Source: Candidatus Aalborgiella aggregata
Lineage (GTDB): Bacteria > Pseudomonadota > Gammaproteobacteria > Burkholderiales > Burkholderiaceae_C
Assembly: GCA_016705065.1 (NCBI GenBank)
Contig: JADIYY010000001.1
Coordinates: 310,001 to 374,000 of the forward strand
DNA: 64,000 bases
Reading direction: 5' to 3'
The notes under the pieces were generated by a model, which was not told where the DNA came from, did not search any database, and was given only the letters and a program-made list of their open reading frames with translations. Of this stretch, positions 50,557 through 59,953 are shown in pieces. The position numbers were made by a program, and so were the translations under genes. Numbering within the stretch: the first letter of the stretch is position 1; every line of letters begins with the position of its first letter.

Positions 50557-51831
50557 TTAACCGCCGCGGCGCATCATCTCAAAGAATTCGTTGTTGTTCT
50601 TGGTCGCCTTCATTTGCTTGAGCACCATTTCCATGGCTTCAATTTCGTCCATGTTGTACATGAACTGGCGCAGAATGCGGGTTTTTTGCAGCACTTCAGG
50701 TTGCAGCAACAATTCTTCACGGCGTGTGCCGCTGCGGTTGAGCTGAATGGATGGGAACACGCGTTTTTCATACAAACGGCGGTCCAAGTGAATCTCAGAA
50801 TTGCCAGTACCTTTGAACTCTTCAAAAATCACCTCGTCCATGCGGCTACCGGTGTCAATCAACGCAGTGGCGATGATGGTCAGCGAACCGCCTTCTTCCA
50901 CATTGCGTGCCGCGCCCAAGAAACGCTTGGGGCGTTGCAATGCATTGGCGTCCACACCACCGGTTAGCACTTTGCCAGAGCTGGGCACCACGTTGTTGTA
51001 AGCGCGAGCCAAGCGGGTGATGGAATCTAACAAAATCACCACATCTTTTTTCAATTCGACCAAGCGCTTGGCGCGTTCAATCACCATTTCGGCGACGTGC
51101 ACGTGGCGTGCGGCAGGTTCATCAAAAGTTGATGCAATCACTTCACCTTTGACGGTGCGTTGCATCTCGGTCACCTCTTCTGGGCGCTCGTCAATCAACA
51201 ACACCATCAAATAGCTGTCTGGGTAGTTGGCAGAAATGGCGTGTGCAATGTGTTGCATCATCACGGTTTTACCGCTTTTGGGCTGCGCCACAATCAAAGC
51301 GCGCTGGCCTTTGCCAATGGGCGCAATGATGTCTATGATGCGGCTGGTGATGTTTTCAGCAACTTCTTTATCGCCTTTGACATCGCGCTCCAAGCGCATT
51401 TGCTCTTTGGGGAAAAGCGGTGTCAAGTTTTCAAACATCACCTTGTGTTTGTTCTCATCGGCACCACCGCCGTTCACTTTGTCGAGTTTGTTCAAAGCAA
51501 AGTAGCGCTCGCCGTCTTTGGGGGTGCGTACTTCGCCTTCAATCATGTCGCCCGTGTGCAGGTTAAAACGGCGCACTTGGCTGGGGCTGATGTAGATGTC
51601 GTCGGTTGAAGCGGTGTAGCTGGTGTCTGGGCTACGCAAAAAGCCAAAGCCATCGGGCAAAATTTCCAAAACGCCATCGGCAAACACTTGTTCGCCTGCG
51701 CGGGCGCGCTTTTTGATGATGGCAAACATCAGTTCCTGCTTGCGCATACGGCCTGTGTTTTCAATTTCAAGCTCTTCCGCTTGTTTCAAGACTTCCGATA
51801 CGTGCAGGGCTTTGAGTTCGTTTAAATGCAT
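50557..51831 (-). CDS. rho: Transcription termination factor Rho
   Basis: A 424-residue hexameric RNA helicase. The N-terminal helix bundle (MHLNELKALHVSEVL) is followed by the cold-shock RNA-binding domain (EILPDGFGFLRSPDTSYTAS), the Walker A QPKSGKTVMMQHI, Walker B VVILLDSITRLARAYN and R-loop/C-terminal segments (GSRMDEVIFEEFKGTGNSEIHL). Length matches E. coli Rho (419). It lies downstream of trxA on the same strand, as in E. coli, behind a 250-base leader after the trxA terminator. Confidence 0.97.
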   Translation of the reverse strand: MHLNELKALHVSEVLKQAEELEIENTGRMRKQELMFAIIKKRARAGEQVFADGVLEILPDGFGFLRSPDTSYTASTDDIYISPSQVRRFNLHTGDMIEGEVRTPKDGERYFALNKLDKVNGGGADENKHKVMFENLTPLFPKEQMRLERDVKGDKEVAENITSRIIDIIAPIGKGQRALIVAQPKSGKTVMMQHIAHAISANYPDSYLMVLLIDERPEEVTEMQRTVKGEVIASTFDEPAARHVHVAEMVIERAKRLVELKKDVVILLDSITRLARAYNNVVPSSGKVLTGGVDANALQRPKRFLGAARNVEEGGSLTIIATALIDTGSRMDEVIFEEFKGTGNSEIHLDRRLYEKRVFPSIQLNRSGTRREELLLQPEVLQKTRILRQFMYNMDEIEAMEMVLKQMKATKNNNEFFEMMRRGG

Positions 51832-52084
51832 GGTGCGTTAATACCCGATTGGGCTGTTGAGAGTAAAGTTTAAAAAACTAAAAAACTAAAAAACTAAAAA
51901 AGAAAAAAGGCTGGGGATTTTGTTTGTGCGCAAAAAGCAAATGCGCAGAAGGTCTAACTAGGAACGGGGTTGGTTCAAAGTGCCGTTTTAGATTTCTTTC
52001 AATTCAGAAAATCACGGCTAAAACTTGATATGGTGGAATTATGACAGATTTTCAGCTCAAATCGATTGCTAATACTACAGACGT
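51832..52084 (-). promoter_or_regulatory. rho leader region
   Basis: About 250 bases between the trxA terminator and the rho ATG hold no gene. On the minus strand the last third is a T-rich stretch with three to four tandem TTTTTTAG units (plus strand CTAAAAAA, 51877-51900). In E. coli, rho is autoregulated through its leader, and this length would allow it here; that is inference. The region 52119-52163 beyond the terminator also shows nothing. Confidence 0.4.
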
Positions 52085-52118
52085 AAAAAAGGGCGAAAAC
52101 TTGTGTTTTCGCCCTTTT
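52085..52118 (-). terminator. Rho-independent terminator after trxA
   Basis: AAGGGCGAAAAC and GTTTTCGCCCTT form a perfect 12-bp stem with a TTGT loop, flanked by A and T runs, 45 bases past the trxA stop codon. It would limit read-through into rho. Confidence 0.85.
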
Positions 52119-52163
52119 AAATTGGATTAGCTAATTAGTGGGATTCAGCGTGTTTGGCCCTTA

Positions 52164-52496
52164 TTAAGCCAGTTGTTCGTCAATGAATGATGTCAACTGC
52201 GCTTTGCCCAAAGCGCCCACTTTAGAGGCTGCCAATTGACCGCCCTTGAACAGCATCAATGTTGGAATGCCACGAATGCCAAATTTTGCAGGAATATCGC
52301 GGTTTTCATCAACATTCATTTTGGCGATTTGAATTTTGTCACCATAGGTATTGGCCACTTCATCCAAAATCGGCGCGATCATTTTGCATGGGCCGCACCA
52401 TTCAGCCCAAAAATCGACCAACACTGGTGTGCTTGATTGAAGCACAGCTGATTCAAATGTTGCATCCGATACGTGTTTGATGAGATCGCTAGCCAT
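52164..52496 (-). CDS. trxA: Thioredoxin
   Basis: A 110-residue thioredoxin with the active site WAEWCGPCKMI (Cys34, Cys37) and the cis-proline segment GIRGIPTLMLFK. The length and sequence are those of TrxA, the general cytoplasmic disulfide reductant, which also supplies electrons to CysH. AAGGACC precedes the ATG. Rho follows on the same strand. Confidence 0.97.
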   Translation of the reverse strand: MASDLIKHVSDATFESAVLQSSTPVLVDFWAEWCGPCKMIAPILDEVANTYGDKIQIAKMNVDENRDIPAKFGIRGIPTLMLFKGGQLAASKVGALGKAQLTSFIDEQLA

Positions 52497-52598
52497 GAGA
52501 GGTCCTTAAAATGATTGAAAAATTTAAAATGAATATTTAGCCAGAAAGTCTGACTGTTCAGCCAGAATTCTAACGACTTGCATTAGAGTAAGGTCATT

Positions 52599-55295
52599 GT
52601 GCCAGAAAGCAAGTCCCCCATCTTAAAAATGCCTGAATTAAGCCCACAAATTGCCGCTTATTGGCGTCAGGTTTGCCAACAAATCCATGTCAGTGCACAG
52701 GCGCAAAGGGTGCATTTGTCACGTTGTGTCGTTCTTTTGCCATTTGCGCAACTCTTGCCCATAGCGCGGCATTATTGGGCATTGGCATACCCAGATGGCT
52801 TTGTGCCACAGTTTTTGAGCACCCAAATATGGGCGAAACAGCTGGGTAGTTTCCAGTTGGCGTCGCATGACATCAGTTTCGAAGCCGCTCGCGATATTTT
52901 GACGGCGACGCAATTGCTGGCGCAATCAGGTCTGCTTGGTAATGGCTTGGCTGGAAAAAAATACGACGAATGGGATAAAAATAACAGAGATTTACTTGCA
53001 CCCAGGTTGGTCGAAGCAGCCTATGAAATCAGCGCAGGTTTTGTAGCTATTCATCCTAATGAACGACTTGCATTAGCAGAACAGCTCCGATCACAGCACC
53101 ACAATGGTGGGGCAGATTCGAGCATGCAAGAATGGTTGCGCTTGGAAAATGGTTTGGCGCACATTGCCATTGCTTGGGCGGCAAGCAGTCGTTATGCAAG
53201 CGATGTTTTATTCGACATCCCTTTGGTTCAAGCCAAAGTCGATATGTTGATGTTGATGCCAGGCTTTCAACGCGATGCGCTGGCGCATAATTTGATGGGT
53301 ATTTGGCAGCGCGAATCACCTGATTCGGCATTGGTATTGCCCCTCTTAATCCCCATACACTCTGGGCAAATCAATGTCTACAAAGCACAAAACGCTTTTG
53401 ATGAAGCCGAAAGTGCGGCCGCGTGTGTGCTCTGGCATTTGACAGACGGACATGCTCCAGTTGCATTGGTTGCCAATGACAGAGCCTTAACCCGTCGCGT
53501 GCATGCCATGTTGCGTGCGCAAAACATCCGCATCAAAGACGAAAATGGTTGGAAGCTATCGACCACCCGTGCAGCCGCCACGTTGATGAGCAGCTTGTCT
53601 GCTTGCTCACATCGTGCCAGCTCTGATCAAGTGCTGGATTGGCTGAAGAACAGTGATTTTCTGGAGCAAGCTGACATTGTGGCGCTTGAAAAAACATTGC
53701 GCCGCGCGGGTTTGGCGCGTTGGCAGGATTGGGTTCGGTTCATTTCAGCCGATACAGAGAAAAGTACCCATACAGACGCTGATTCCAATGTGCTCAGCAG
53801 CACCATGAAAGTAGAGTCCTTGCGGCAGACCATGCAAGGCACACACAAACTCAGTGAGTGGATTTTGCATTTACAGCAATTGTTGCACTCCAGCAGACAG
53901 TGGGAAGGTATTCGCATCGATCCAGCTGGAGAACGAATTCTGACTGCCTTGCATTTGAAGGAGAACGCAGCAGAAGATTTTGAGAGGCTGGCGCAAGCAC
54001 AAACTCGCATGCGCATAGCTGATTTTGAAAAATGGGTGAACCTTGCACTAGAGTCTTGCAACTTCATTCCCACCGATGCTTACGATGACGCAGAGCCACA
54101 AGTGGTGATACTGCCTTTGAATCAATTGCTGGCCAGACCTTTTGCGGCAGTTGTGATACCGGGTTGTGATGAAGTGCGGGTGCAAACAGCACCTGATTTA
54201 TCTGGTCTGTTGACGCCAAAGCAAAAAGCAGCTTTGGCTTTGCCAACGCCTGAAATGCAACACACCGTGACACGCCAAGCATGGCAAAACGCATTCGCCA
54301 CGCCGGTGTGTGATGTGCTTTGGCGTGCGTTTGAGTTATCGGGTGAATCGTTGCAAATGAGCAATGTGGTGCAAAGCGTGCTGCGGGGCACGGGTTCAGA
54401 ATCCATGCAATTGTCAACCGAGCAGTTGTTTGAACGCCGTGTTGAAAACGCTCAACCGACAAACAAACCCATGCCTATCGGCGCTGAGATGGTACCTAAA
54501 CGCTTGTCCAGTAGCGCTTATGAAAAGTTGCGCAACTGTCCATACCAATACTTTGCTTTGCAAATGCTGGGTTTGGTGGAAGATGATGAATTGGTTGACG
54601 AAATCAGCAAACGTGATTTTGGAACTTGGCTACACGCTGTGTTGAGTCATTTTCATCGCAGCAAAAAATATATGAAAAATAAGGCTGTATCCGTTGATAT
54701 ATATGCCTATACTGCTATGATTAATATAGCGGCAGAGGCGGCCACGCAGCAATTGAGATTGCCTGCAGATGCGTTCTTGCCGTGGGCCAGCACATGGCCT
54801 CATGTGCGTGATGGTTATTTAAAATGGCTGATCAATCATGAAGCCAGTGGCTTTCAATTCGATCAATCAGAATGGGCATGCCAAACGCAATTGCGTGATT
54901 TGACCTTGCATGGGCGCATTGACCGAGTTGATCATTTGGTTGAAACACAGGGTACTCAATCGGTCATGCTCATCGACTACAAAACCGAAAGTGTCAGCAA
55001 AACTACGCAGCGAGTGAAAGACCCTTTTGAAGACACGCAGTTGGCTTTTTATGGCGCTTTGCTTGAAGTAGACACCTTGCGTGCCGCCTATGTCAATGTG
55101 GGCGAATTCGATACCAAAATGGTAGAGCAAACGCACATCGTGGAAGTTCGTGATGCGTTGATTGAAGGCATCTTGGATGACATGAATCGCATCGCCGGTG
55201 GAGCTGCCTTACCCGCATTGGGTGAGGGAACAAGTTGCGATTACTGTGCGGCGCGTGGCTTGTGTCGCAAAGATTTTTGGAGCGAGGCGTCATGA
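52599..55295 (+). CDS. AddB-like exonuclease subunit with C-terminal PD-(D/E)XK nuclease
   Basis: An 898-residue protein of the AddB type. The N-terminal two thirds are an inactive helicase-like scaffold (LPFAQLLPIARHYWALAYP). The C-terminal nuclease has GTWLHAVLSHFH, the metal-binding LIDYKTES (D-x-K motif), and one Cys in LRNCPYQYF plus three in CDYCAARGLC, the four-Cys pattern of the AddB iron-sulfur clamp. With AddA it processes DNA double-strand breaks for RecA. The start is GTG at 52599 behind AAGG. A dispersed repeat encodes residues about 695-711 (KAVSVDIYAYTAMINIA), between the nuclease GTWLHA motif and the rest. Confidence 0.9.
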   Translation: MPESKSPILKMPELSPQIAAYWRQVCQQIHVSAQAQRVHLSRCVVLLPFAQLLPIARHYWALAYPDGFVPQFLSTQIWAKQLGSFQLASHDISFEAARDILTATQLLAQSGLLGNGLAGKKYDEWDKNNRDLLAPRLVEAAYEISAGFVAIHPNERLALAEQLRSQHHNGGADSSMQEWLRLENGLAHIAIAWAASSRYASDVLFDIPLVQAKVDMLMLMPGFQRDALAHNLMGIWQRESPDSALVLPLLIPIHSGQINVYKAQNAFDEAESAAACVLWHLTDGHAPVALVANDRALTRRVHAMLRAQNIRIKDENGWKLSTTRAAATLMSSLSACSHRASSDQVLDWLKNSDFLEQADIVALEKTLRRAGLARWQDWVRFISADTEKSTHTDADSNVLSSTMKVESLRQTMQGTHKLSEWILHLQQLLHSSRQWEGIRIDPAGERILTALHLKENAAEDFERLAQAQTRMRIADFEKWVNLALESCNFIPTDAYDDAEPQVVILPLNQLLARPFAAVVIPGCDEVRVQTAPDLSGLLTPKQKAALALPTPEMQHTVTRQAWQNAFATPVCDVLWRAFELSGESLQMSNVVQSVLRGTGSESMQLSTEQLFERRVENAQPTNKPMPIGAEMVPKRLSSSAYEKLRNCPYQYFALQMLGLVEDDELVDEISKRDFGTWLHAVLSHFHRSKKYMKNKAVSVDIYAYTAMINIAAEAATQQLRLPADAFLPWASTWPHVRDGYLKWLINHEASGFQFDQSEWACQTQLRDLTLHGRIDRVDHLVETQGTQSVMLIDYKTESVSKTTQRVKDPFEDTQLAFYGALLEVDTLRAAYVNVGEFDTKMVEQTHIVEVRDALIEGILDDMNRIAGGAALPALGEGTSCDYCAARGLCRKDFWSEAS
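54681..54733 (-). repeat. Dispersed 50-57 bp repeat, copy 15 (inside the AddB-like gene)
   Basis: Reverse copy: GGCTGTATCCGTTGATATA, then TATGCCTATACTGCTATGA and TTAATATAGCGG. Read in the same frame as copies 4 and 7; the consensus TAG after GCC is TAT. Confidence 0.78.
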
Positions 55296-58200
55296 CTTTG
55301 GAACAAGGCACCGCAACGCCAGCCGCTTATGAGCTCAATGGCAAGTTGATAACGCCCGAACAGTTCTACAGCATTGCGTGCGACCCCAGGCGCAGTGTGG
55401 CCGTAGAGGCATGTGCAGGAGCTGGCAAAACGTGGATGTTGGTGTCTAGGATGTTGCGCGTGTTGCTGCTTGATGAGACGCTAGCAGGTGCGTGCCAAGC
55501 ACATGAAATATTAGCCATCACCTTCACGAAGAAGGCAGCAGCTGAGATGCGGCAGCGATTGAACGAATGGTTGCTTGATTTTTCAAAAAGACCCGCAGAC
55601 TATTTGGAAAATGAGTTGCGCATGCGTGGATTGAATGCCGTTGATGCAAAAAACAAAAGCAATCAATTGCGCAGTTTGTATGCAAGTTTGCTGGACAAAG
55701 ACAGAGGCGTGCAAATCAAAACATTCCATGCCTGGTTTGCGTCATTACTTCGAAATGCGCCACTGTCAGTATTTGAAACGCTGAACTTGCCCCCTGTGTA
55801 CACCTTGTTAGAAGATGATAAAACAGCCATCGCTGGTGTGTGGCGACGGTTTTTTATGCATTTGCTCACCAACGACAAAGCCAGGGCTGATTTTGATTGG
55901 TTGATTGCAGAGCATGGCCGCGCACAAACGCTCAAAGCGCTAGAAGAGGCGCTTTTGAAGCGATCTGAATTTGTTTTGGCTGATGCACAAGGCGTGGTGG
56001 CGAATTCAGTGCCACATTTTTCGGAAGTGTTTAATGAATTTGGTAGTTTGAGTGAACCTGCTGAGCTGCTGAGTTCACCAAAAGCGAAAGAAAAATGGTT
56101 GGGGTACGCGAAATTGTTGGACGCAGAGAAGAATAAAACACCAATCTTGGCAGCGGAAGCGGTTATCTCAGCTTTTGACAAGCCAGATTCAGCAGAGAGA
56201 TTTGCTATTCTCAGAAAAGCATTTTTTGTTGCTGACGAAGACAGGTTGACAAAGCATTTGCAGAAATTTGAAGCCGCTCAACAAGCCGAAATTGAACTTC
56301 AATTTATATGTAAAGCGCAAGCGCAGCACACCGCATGGGTTTACCAACAATGCATGTCCCGTTTGACACGTATTTTGATTGCCGAATTTACGGTACTGAA
56401 GTATGAGCGGGGCTGGATTGATATGAACGATGTGGAGCGGGTAGCGCAATTCATGTTATCCAACTCTGCCATGAGTGCTTGGATGCAAGAGCGTTTGGAT
56501 GCACGTGTCAAACACCTGATGGTGGATGAATTTCAAGACACCAGCCCCATGCAATGGCAAACCTTGTACAGCTGGTTGGCTGGCTACGCAGGGGCATCGC
56601 AGTCGACTCCCAGTGTGTTCATAGTGGGCGATCCCAAACAAAGTATTTACCGTTTTCGCCGCGCTGAGCCGCAGGTGTTTATTGCTGCCAAAGAATTTGT
56701 GCGCGAGGGTTTGTTGGGGGATGTGCTGAGCTGTGACCATACGCGACGCAACGCTGCAGAAGTTTTAACAGCGGTCAATGGCACAATGCTGCAGGCACAA
56801 GATGCCAATGAATACCATGGTTTTCGAGCGCACAGCACCGAAGCAAAACATGATGGTGTGGTGCTCAGTCTGCCGCAAATACAGCGCGATGCCATCACCA
56901 AAGTCAAACCCCAAGACAAACAAACGCCAGAACTTATTTGGCGTGACAGTTTGTATCAACCCAAAATATTGGAAGAAGAAAAGCTCAATACCTTGGAATG
57001 CAGACAGGTGGCGCTGTACCTAGCAGAGCAAATTAAAAACGGTATTGAACCCAAAGAAATCATGGTGCTGGCGCGGCAGCGTGTGCGTTTGTCGCAGTTG
57101 CAATTGGAACTCCAAGCACTGGGTATCGCCAGTGAGCAGCCTGAAAAAACAGAATTGGCGGACGCCCCAGAAGTGCAAGATGTGGTGGCTTTGTTGGATG
57201 TGCTGGTTTCATCTGCGCATGATTTGTCGTTGGCAAGGGCGCTGAAATCGCCCATCTTTGGTTTAGATGATGCTGCTTTGATTTCAATTGCCATGTTGAA
57301 GAAGGGCGATCATGCTGCCAAATCATGGTTTCAATTGCTACAAAATAAAGAGCATATTAGGCAAGATTTATGCTGGCTAGGTGCCAAATTATCACTTTGG
57401 AAAGGGTGGTTAGATACGCTACCTCCGCATGATGCGCTGTCGGCCATTTACCATGATGGTGACATCATGGCCAAGTTCGTTCAGGCTGCACCTGCTACCC
57501 GCCGTTCTGAGGTACAGATTAATTTGCAAGCTTTGTTGCATGCGGCGTTGGACATCAATACAGCGCGGTACACCACACCGTATATGTTCGTGCGCGCCAT
57601 GATGTCGGGGCGCAGTGACGAGAGTCGTTCAGACGAAATCAGCATGGTTGATGTCACACAAACGGTGATGAAACCATCCAATAGCAGTCATCACGCGATC
57701 AAATTATTGACCGTACACGGCGCAAAAGGTTTGGAAGCAGATTTGGTATTGCTTTTGGATACCGATGCTTTGCCAAAAAGATCCAAAACGATGTCTGTGT
57801 TGCTTGATTGGCCTGGTGAAAACACACACCCAACACGCTTTGTTTTCATGCAGAGTGAAAAAAAACCAGCTCCCAGTATTCAAGCGTTTTTAGATTTTGA
57901 AAAATCAGCTCGACATCGAGAAGAGCTCAATGCCTTGTATGTGGCGATGACGCGTGCAAAAAAACAATTGGTTTTCTCAAGCATTGCGCCTTATGGAGAT
58001 TCTGGGCTGACTTGGTGGAAGCGCATGCTGCAGTTTGCAAAGCCCATAGCGACAGTTGTTCAAGTACAAACAACTGCAAAGATGGTCACAGACAGGCAAC
58101 AAATTGAACTGATGGAATTGCCTAAATATTCTGACAAGTCGATGGAACAGGTTAAATCAGATCGTTATCTTGATCGTTCGATGATGGCGCAGCAAGATCA

Positions 58201-58666
58201 ATCGGTCAGCCAAACGGCACGTATTGGGCAAGCGATGCACATGCTGCTCCAATATTTACCGTTACGACACGAAAAAGAAAATGCATCTTTTGATGAAGTG
58301 TTGATACGGGGTGTCCAAACGGAATTTGATTTAAACAATGATGAAATCAAACAAGCAGTTTTGATGGCACAGCAAATTGCCAAGGGCAAAGGAGCTTGGG
58401 CATGGCAAGCGGGTTTAATCGATTGGTGTAGCAATGAAATTGAGATGGTATCTGACGGCCAGTTGATTCGCATTGATCGATTGGTGAAACGCGCAGATAC
58501 GGGCGAATGGTGGGTACTGGATTACAAGTCTGAATCGCAGCCGCAAACCAAAGCAGATTTATTGGCGCAATTAAGTGCTTACAGATCGGCAGTGCAAAAA
58601 AACCAATTGGACAGCACCGTGAAAGCAGCTTTTTTAACAGCCAGTGGGGATTTGATTGAGATTTGA
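55292..58666 (+). CDS. AddA-like UvrD-family helicase/nuclease
   Basis: A 1124-residue SF1 helicase with C-terminal nuclease. Walker A is EACAGAGKTWML (Lys46). AITFTKKAAAEMRQRL is motif Ia, LMVDEFQDTSPMQW motif II, FIVGDPKQSIYRFRRA motif III, LLTVHGAKGLEAD motif V and NALYVAMTRAKKQL motif VI. The end VLDYKSESQPQ is the PD-(D/E)XK nuclease. It pairs with the preceding AddB-like gene, overlapping it by ATGA. A repeat copy encodes residues about 682-699 in a linker just before LWKGWLDTLPPHDAL. Confidence 0.93.
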   Translation: MTLEQGTATPAAYELNGKLITPEQFYSIACDPRRSVAVEACAGAGKTWMLVSRMLRVLLLDETLAGACQAHEILAITFTKKAAAEMRQRLNEWLLDFSKRPADYLENELRMRGLNAVDAKNKSNQLRSLYASLLDKDRGVQIKTFHAWFASLLRNAPLSVFETLNLPPVYTLLEDDKTAIAGVWRRFFMHLLTNDKARADFDWLIAEHGRAQTLKALEEALLKRSEFVLADAQGVVANSVPHFSEVFNEFGSLSEPAELLSSPKAKEKWLGYAKLLDAEKNKTPILAAEAVISAFDKPDSAERFAILRKAFFVADEDRLTKHLQKFEAAQQAEIELQFICKAQAQHTAWVYQQCMSRLTRILIAEFTVLKYERGWIDMNDVERVAQFMLSNSAMSAWMQERLDARVKHLMVDEFQDTSPMQWQTLYSWLAGYAGASQSTPSVFIVGDPKQSIYRFRRAEPQVFIAAKEFVREGLLGDVLSCDHTRRNAAEVLTAVNGTMLQAQDANEYHGFRAHSTEAKHDGVVLSLPQIQRDAITKVKPQDKQTPELIWRDSLYQPKILEEEKLNTLECRQVALYLAEQIKNGIEPKEIMVLARQRVRLSQLQLELQALGIASEQPEKTELADAPEVQDVVALLDVLVSSAHDLSLARALKSPIFGLDDAALISIAMLKKGDHAAKSWFQLLQNKEHIRQDLCWLGAKLSLWKGWLDTLPPHDALSAIYHDGDIMAKFVQAAPATRRSEVQINLQALLHAALDINTARYTTPYMFVRAMMSGRSDESRSDEISMVDVTQTVMKPSNSSHHAIKLLTVHGAKGLEADLVLLLDTDALPKRSKTMSVLLDWPGENTHPTRFVFMQSEKKPAPSIQAFLDFEKSARHREELNALYVAMTRAKKQLVFSSIAPYGDSGLTWWKRMLQFAKPIATVVQVQTTAKMVTDRQQIELMELPKYSDKSMEQVKSDRYLDRSMMAQQDQSVSQTARIGQAMHMLLQYLPLRHEKENASFDEVLIRGVQTEFDLNNDEIKQAVLMAQQIAKGKGAWAWQAGLIDWCSNEIEMVSDGQLIRIDRLVKRADTGEWWVLDYKSESQPQTKADLLAQLSAYRSAVQKNQLDSTVKAAFLTASGDLIEI
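57335..57390 (+). repeat. Dispersed 50-57 bp repeat, copy 16 (inside the AddA-like gene)
   Basis: Forward, diverged: ATTGCTACAAAATAAAGAGC, then ATATTAGGCAAGATTTATG and CTGGCTAGGTGCCAAATT. The frame differs from copies 1 and 6; the consensus stops of this frame are mutated to sense codons. Confidence 0.72.
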
Positions 58667-58675
58667 TGAAATGGC

Positions 58676-59953
58676 ATGAATAAAAAAATCGTGATTATTG
58701 GGGCTGGTCCTGCCGGTTTGATGGCAGCTCAAGAGGTCATACGAAATGGCTGCCAGGTTAGTGTGTATGACGCCATGCCAACAGCAGGGCGGAAGTTTTT
58801 ACTGGCGGGTAAGGGTGGTTTGAACTTGACGCATTCAGAAGCATTTGAACCATTTTTGTCACGCTATGGTGCGCAAGCAGAAGTACTTCGACCCTTGCTC
58901 AAGCAATTTGGCTCAAGCGAAGTGATGGCGTGGGCACACAATTTAGGTATCGAAACATTTGTGGGATCGTCAGGTCGAATATTCCCTAAAGAGATGAAAG
59001 CTGCGCCACTTTTGCGAGCATGGTTGCATGCGCTCAAGAAAGCAGGTGTCCAATTTCATATGCGACACCGATTTATGGGATGGTCAAAAAATACCGATCA
59101 AAACCTACATCAACGGCATCGATTGGATTTTGAAGGTCCTGGTGGCGCGACAACTGTCCAAGCCGACGCGGTGGTTTTGGCTTTGGGCGGTGGGAGTTGG
59201 TCGCGTTTGGGTTCTGACGGGAAATGGGTCGATTTATTGCGATTGCACGGTGCGATAGTGAATCCTTTGCTGCCATCGAACTGCGGTTTTGATGTGTTAC
59301 GACCTTGGAGCGCGTATTTTGCAGAACGTTTTGCGGGACATGCTTTTAAGACAGTCGCTATCACTGTGCTTGATGAAAGAGGCGACCAACAGTTATTTTC
59401 AAAGCAAGGAGAATTTGTGGCGACTGCCACGGGTGTGGAAGGCAGTTTGATTTATGCGGCATCCGCATTGCTGCGTGATGCCATATCACGGCACGGGCAG
59501 GCAACTTTCTATTTGGATTTGTGCCCTGATAGAACAGCTGAACAAGTTTTGCGTGAAGTGAAGCATCCACGCGGCGCACGTTCACTTTCCAGTCATTTGA
59601 AAAGCAGATTGAAAATTGACGGCATCAAGTTGGCGCTGTTGCATGAACAGCTCAGTAAAGATGACATGCAGAATGCAGACCGATTGGCACAGGCCATTAA
59701 AGCATTGCCTGTGAGTCTCAAACAGCCGAGACCGTTAGATGAAGCAATCAGTACGGCGGGTGGGGTAGCGTTTTCGGAAGTGACAGATCAATTGATGTTG
59801 AATAAGCCAATCAATGGTCAAAGTGGTGTATTTATTGCCGGTGAGATGCTGGACTGGGAAGCTCCCACCGGTGGCTATTTGCTTACCGCTTGCATGTCCA
59901 CGGGTGTGATGGCTGGGCGCGGTGCGGCACAGTTTTTAACGACGAACCTGTAG
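58676..59953 (+). CDS. HI0933-like NAD(P)/FAD-dependent flavoprotein
   Basis: A 425-residue flavoprotein of the HI0933/YhiN family. The dinucleotide motif GAGPAG is at residues 9-14, followed by AGRKFLLAGKGGLNLTHSE, a signature of the group. The middle has SSGRIFPKEMKAAPLL and VVLALGGGSWSRLGSDG, and the C-terminus TAGGVAFSEV and GEMLDWEAPTGGYLL. Its reaction is unknown; a YhiN homolog in gut bacteria reduces bile-acid intermediates, but that does not carry over. It lies 9 bases after the AddA-like gene and overlaps the convergent dehydrogenase by 18 bases. Confidence 0.88.
   Translation: MNKKIVIIGAGPAGLMAAQEVIRNGCQVSVYDAMPTAGRKFLLAGKGGLNLTHSEAFEPFLSRYGAQAEVLRPLLKQFGSSEVMAWAHNLGIETFVGSSGRIFPKEMKAAPLLRAWLHALKKAGVQFHMRHRFMGWSKNTDQNLHQRHRLDFEGPGGATTVQADAVVLALGGGSWSRLGSDGKWVDLLRLHGAIVNPLLPSNCGFDVLRPWSAYFAERFAGHAFKTVAITVLDERGDQQLFSKQGEFVATATGVEGSLIYAASALLRDAISRHGQATFYLDLCPDRTAEQVLREVKHPRGARSLSSHLKSRLKIDGIKLALLHEQLSKDDMQNADRLAQAIKALPVSLKQPRPLDEAISTAGGVAFSEVTDQLMLNKPINGQSGVFIAGEMLDWEAPTGGYLLTACMSTGVMAGRGAAQFLTTNL

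Noticed and set aside
51870..51910. A-rich tandem stretch before rho as a mobile or CRISPR element
   Set aside because: Only three to four short 8-base units of low complexity; best described as part of the rho leader.
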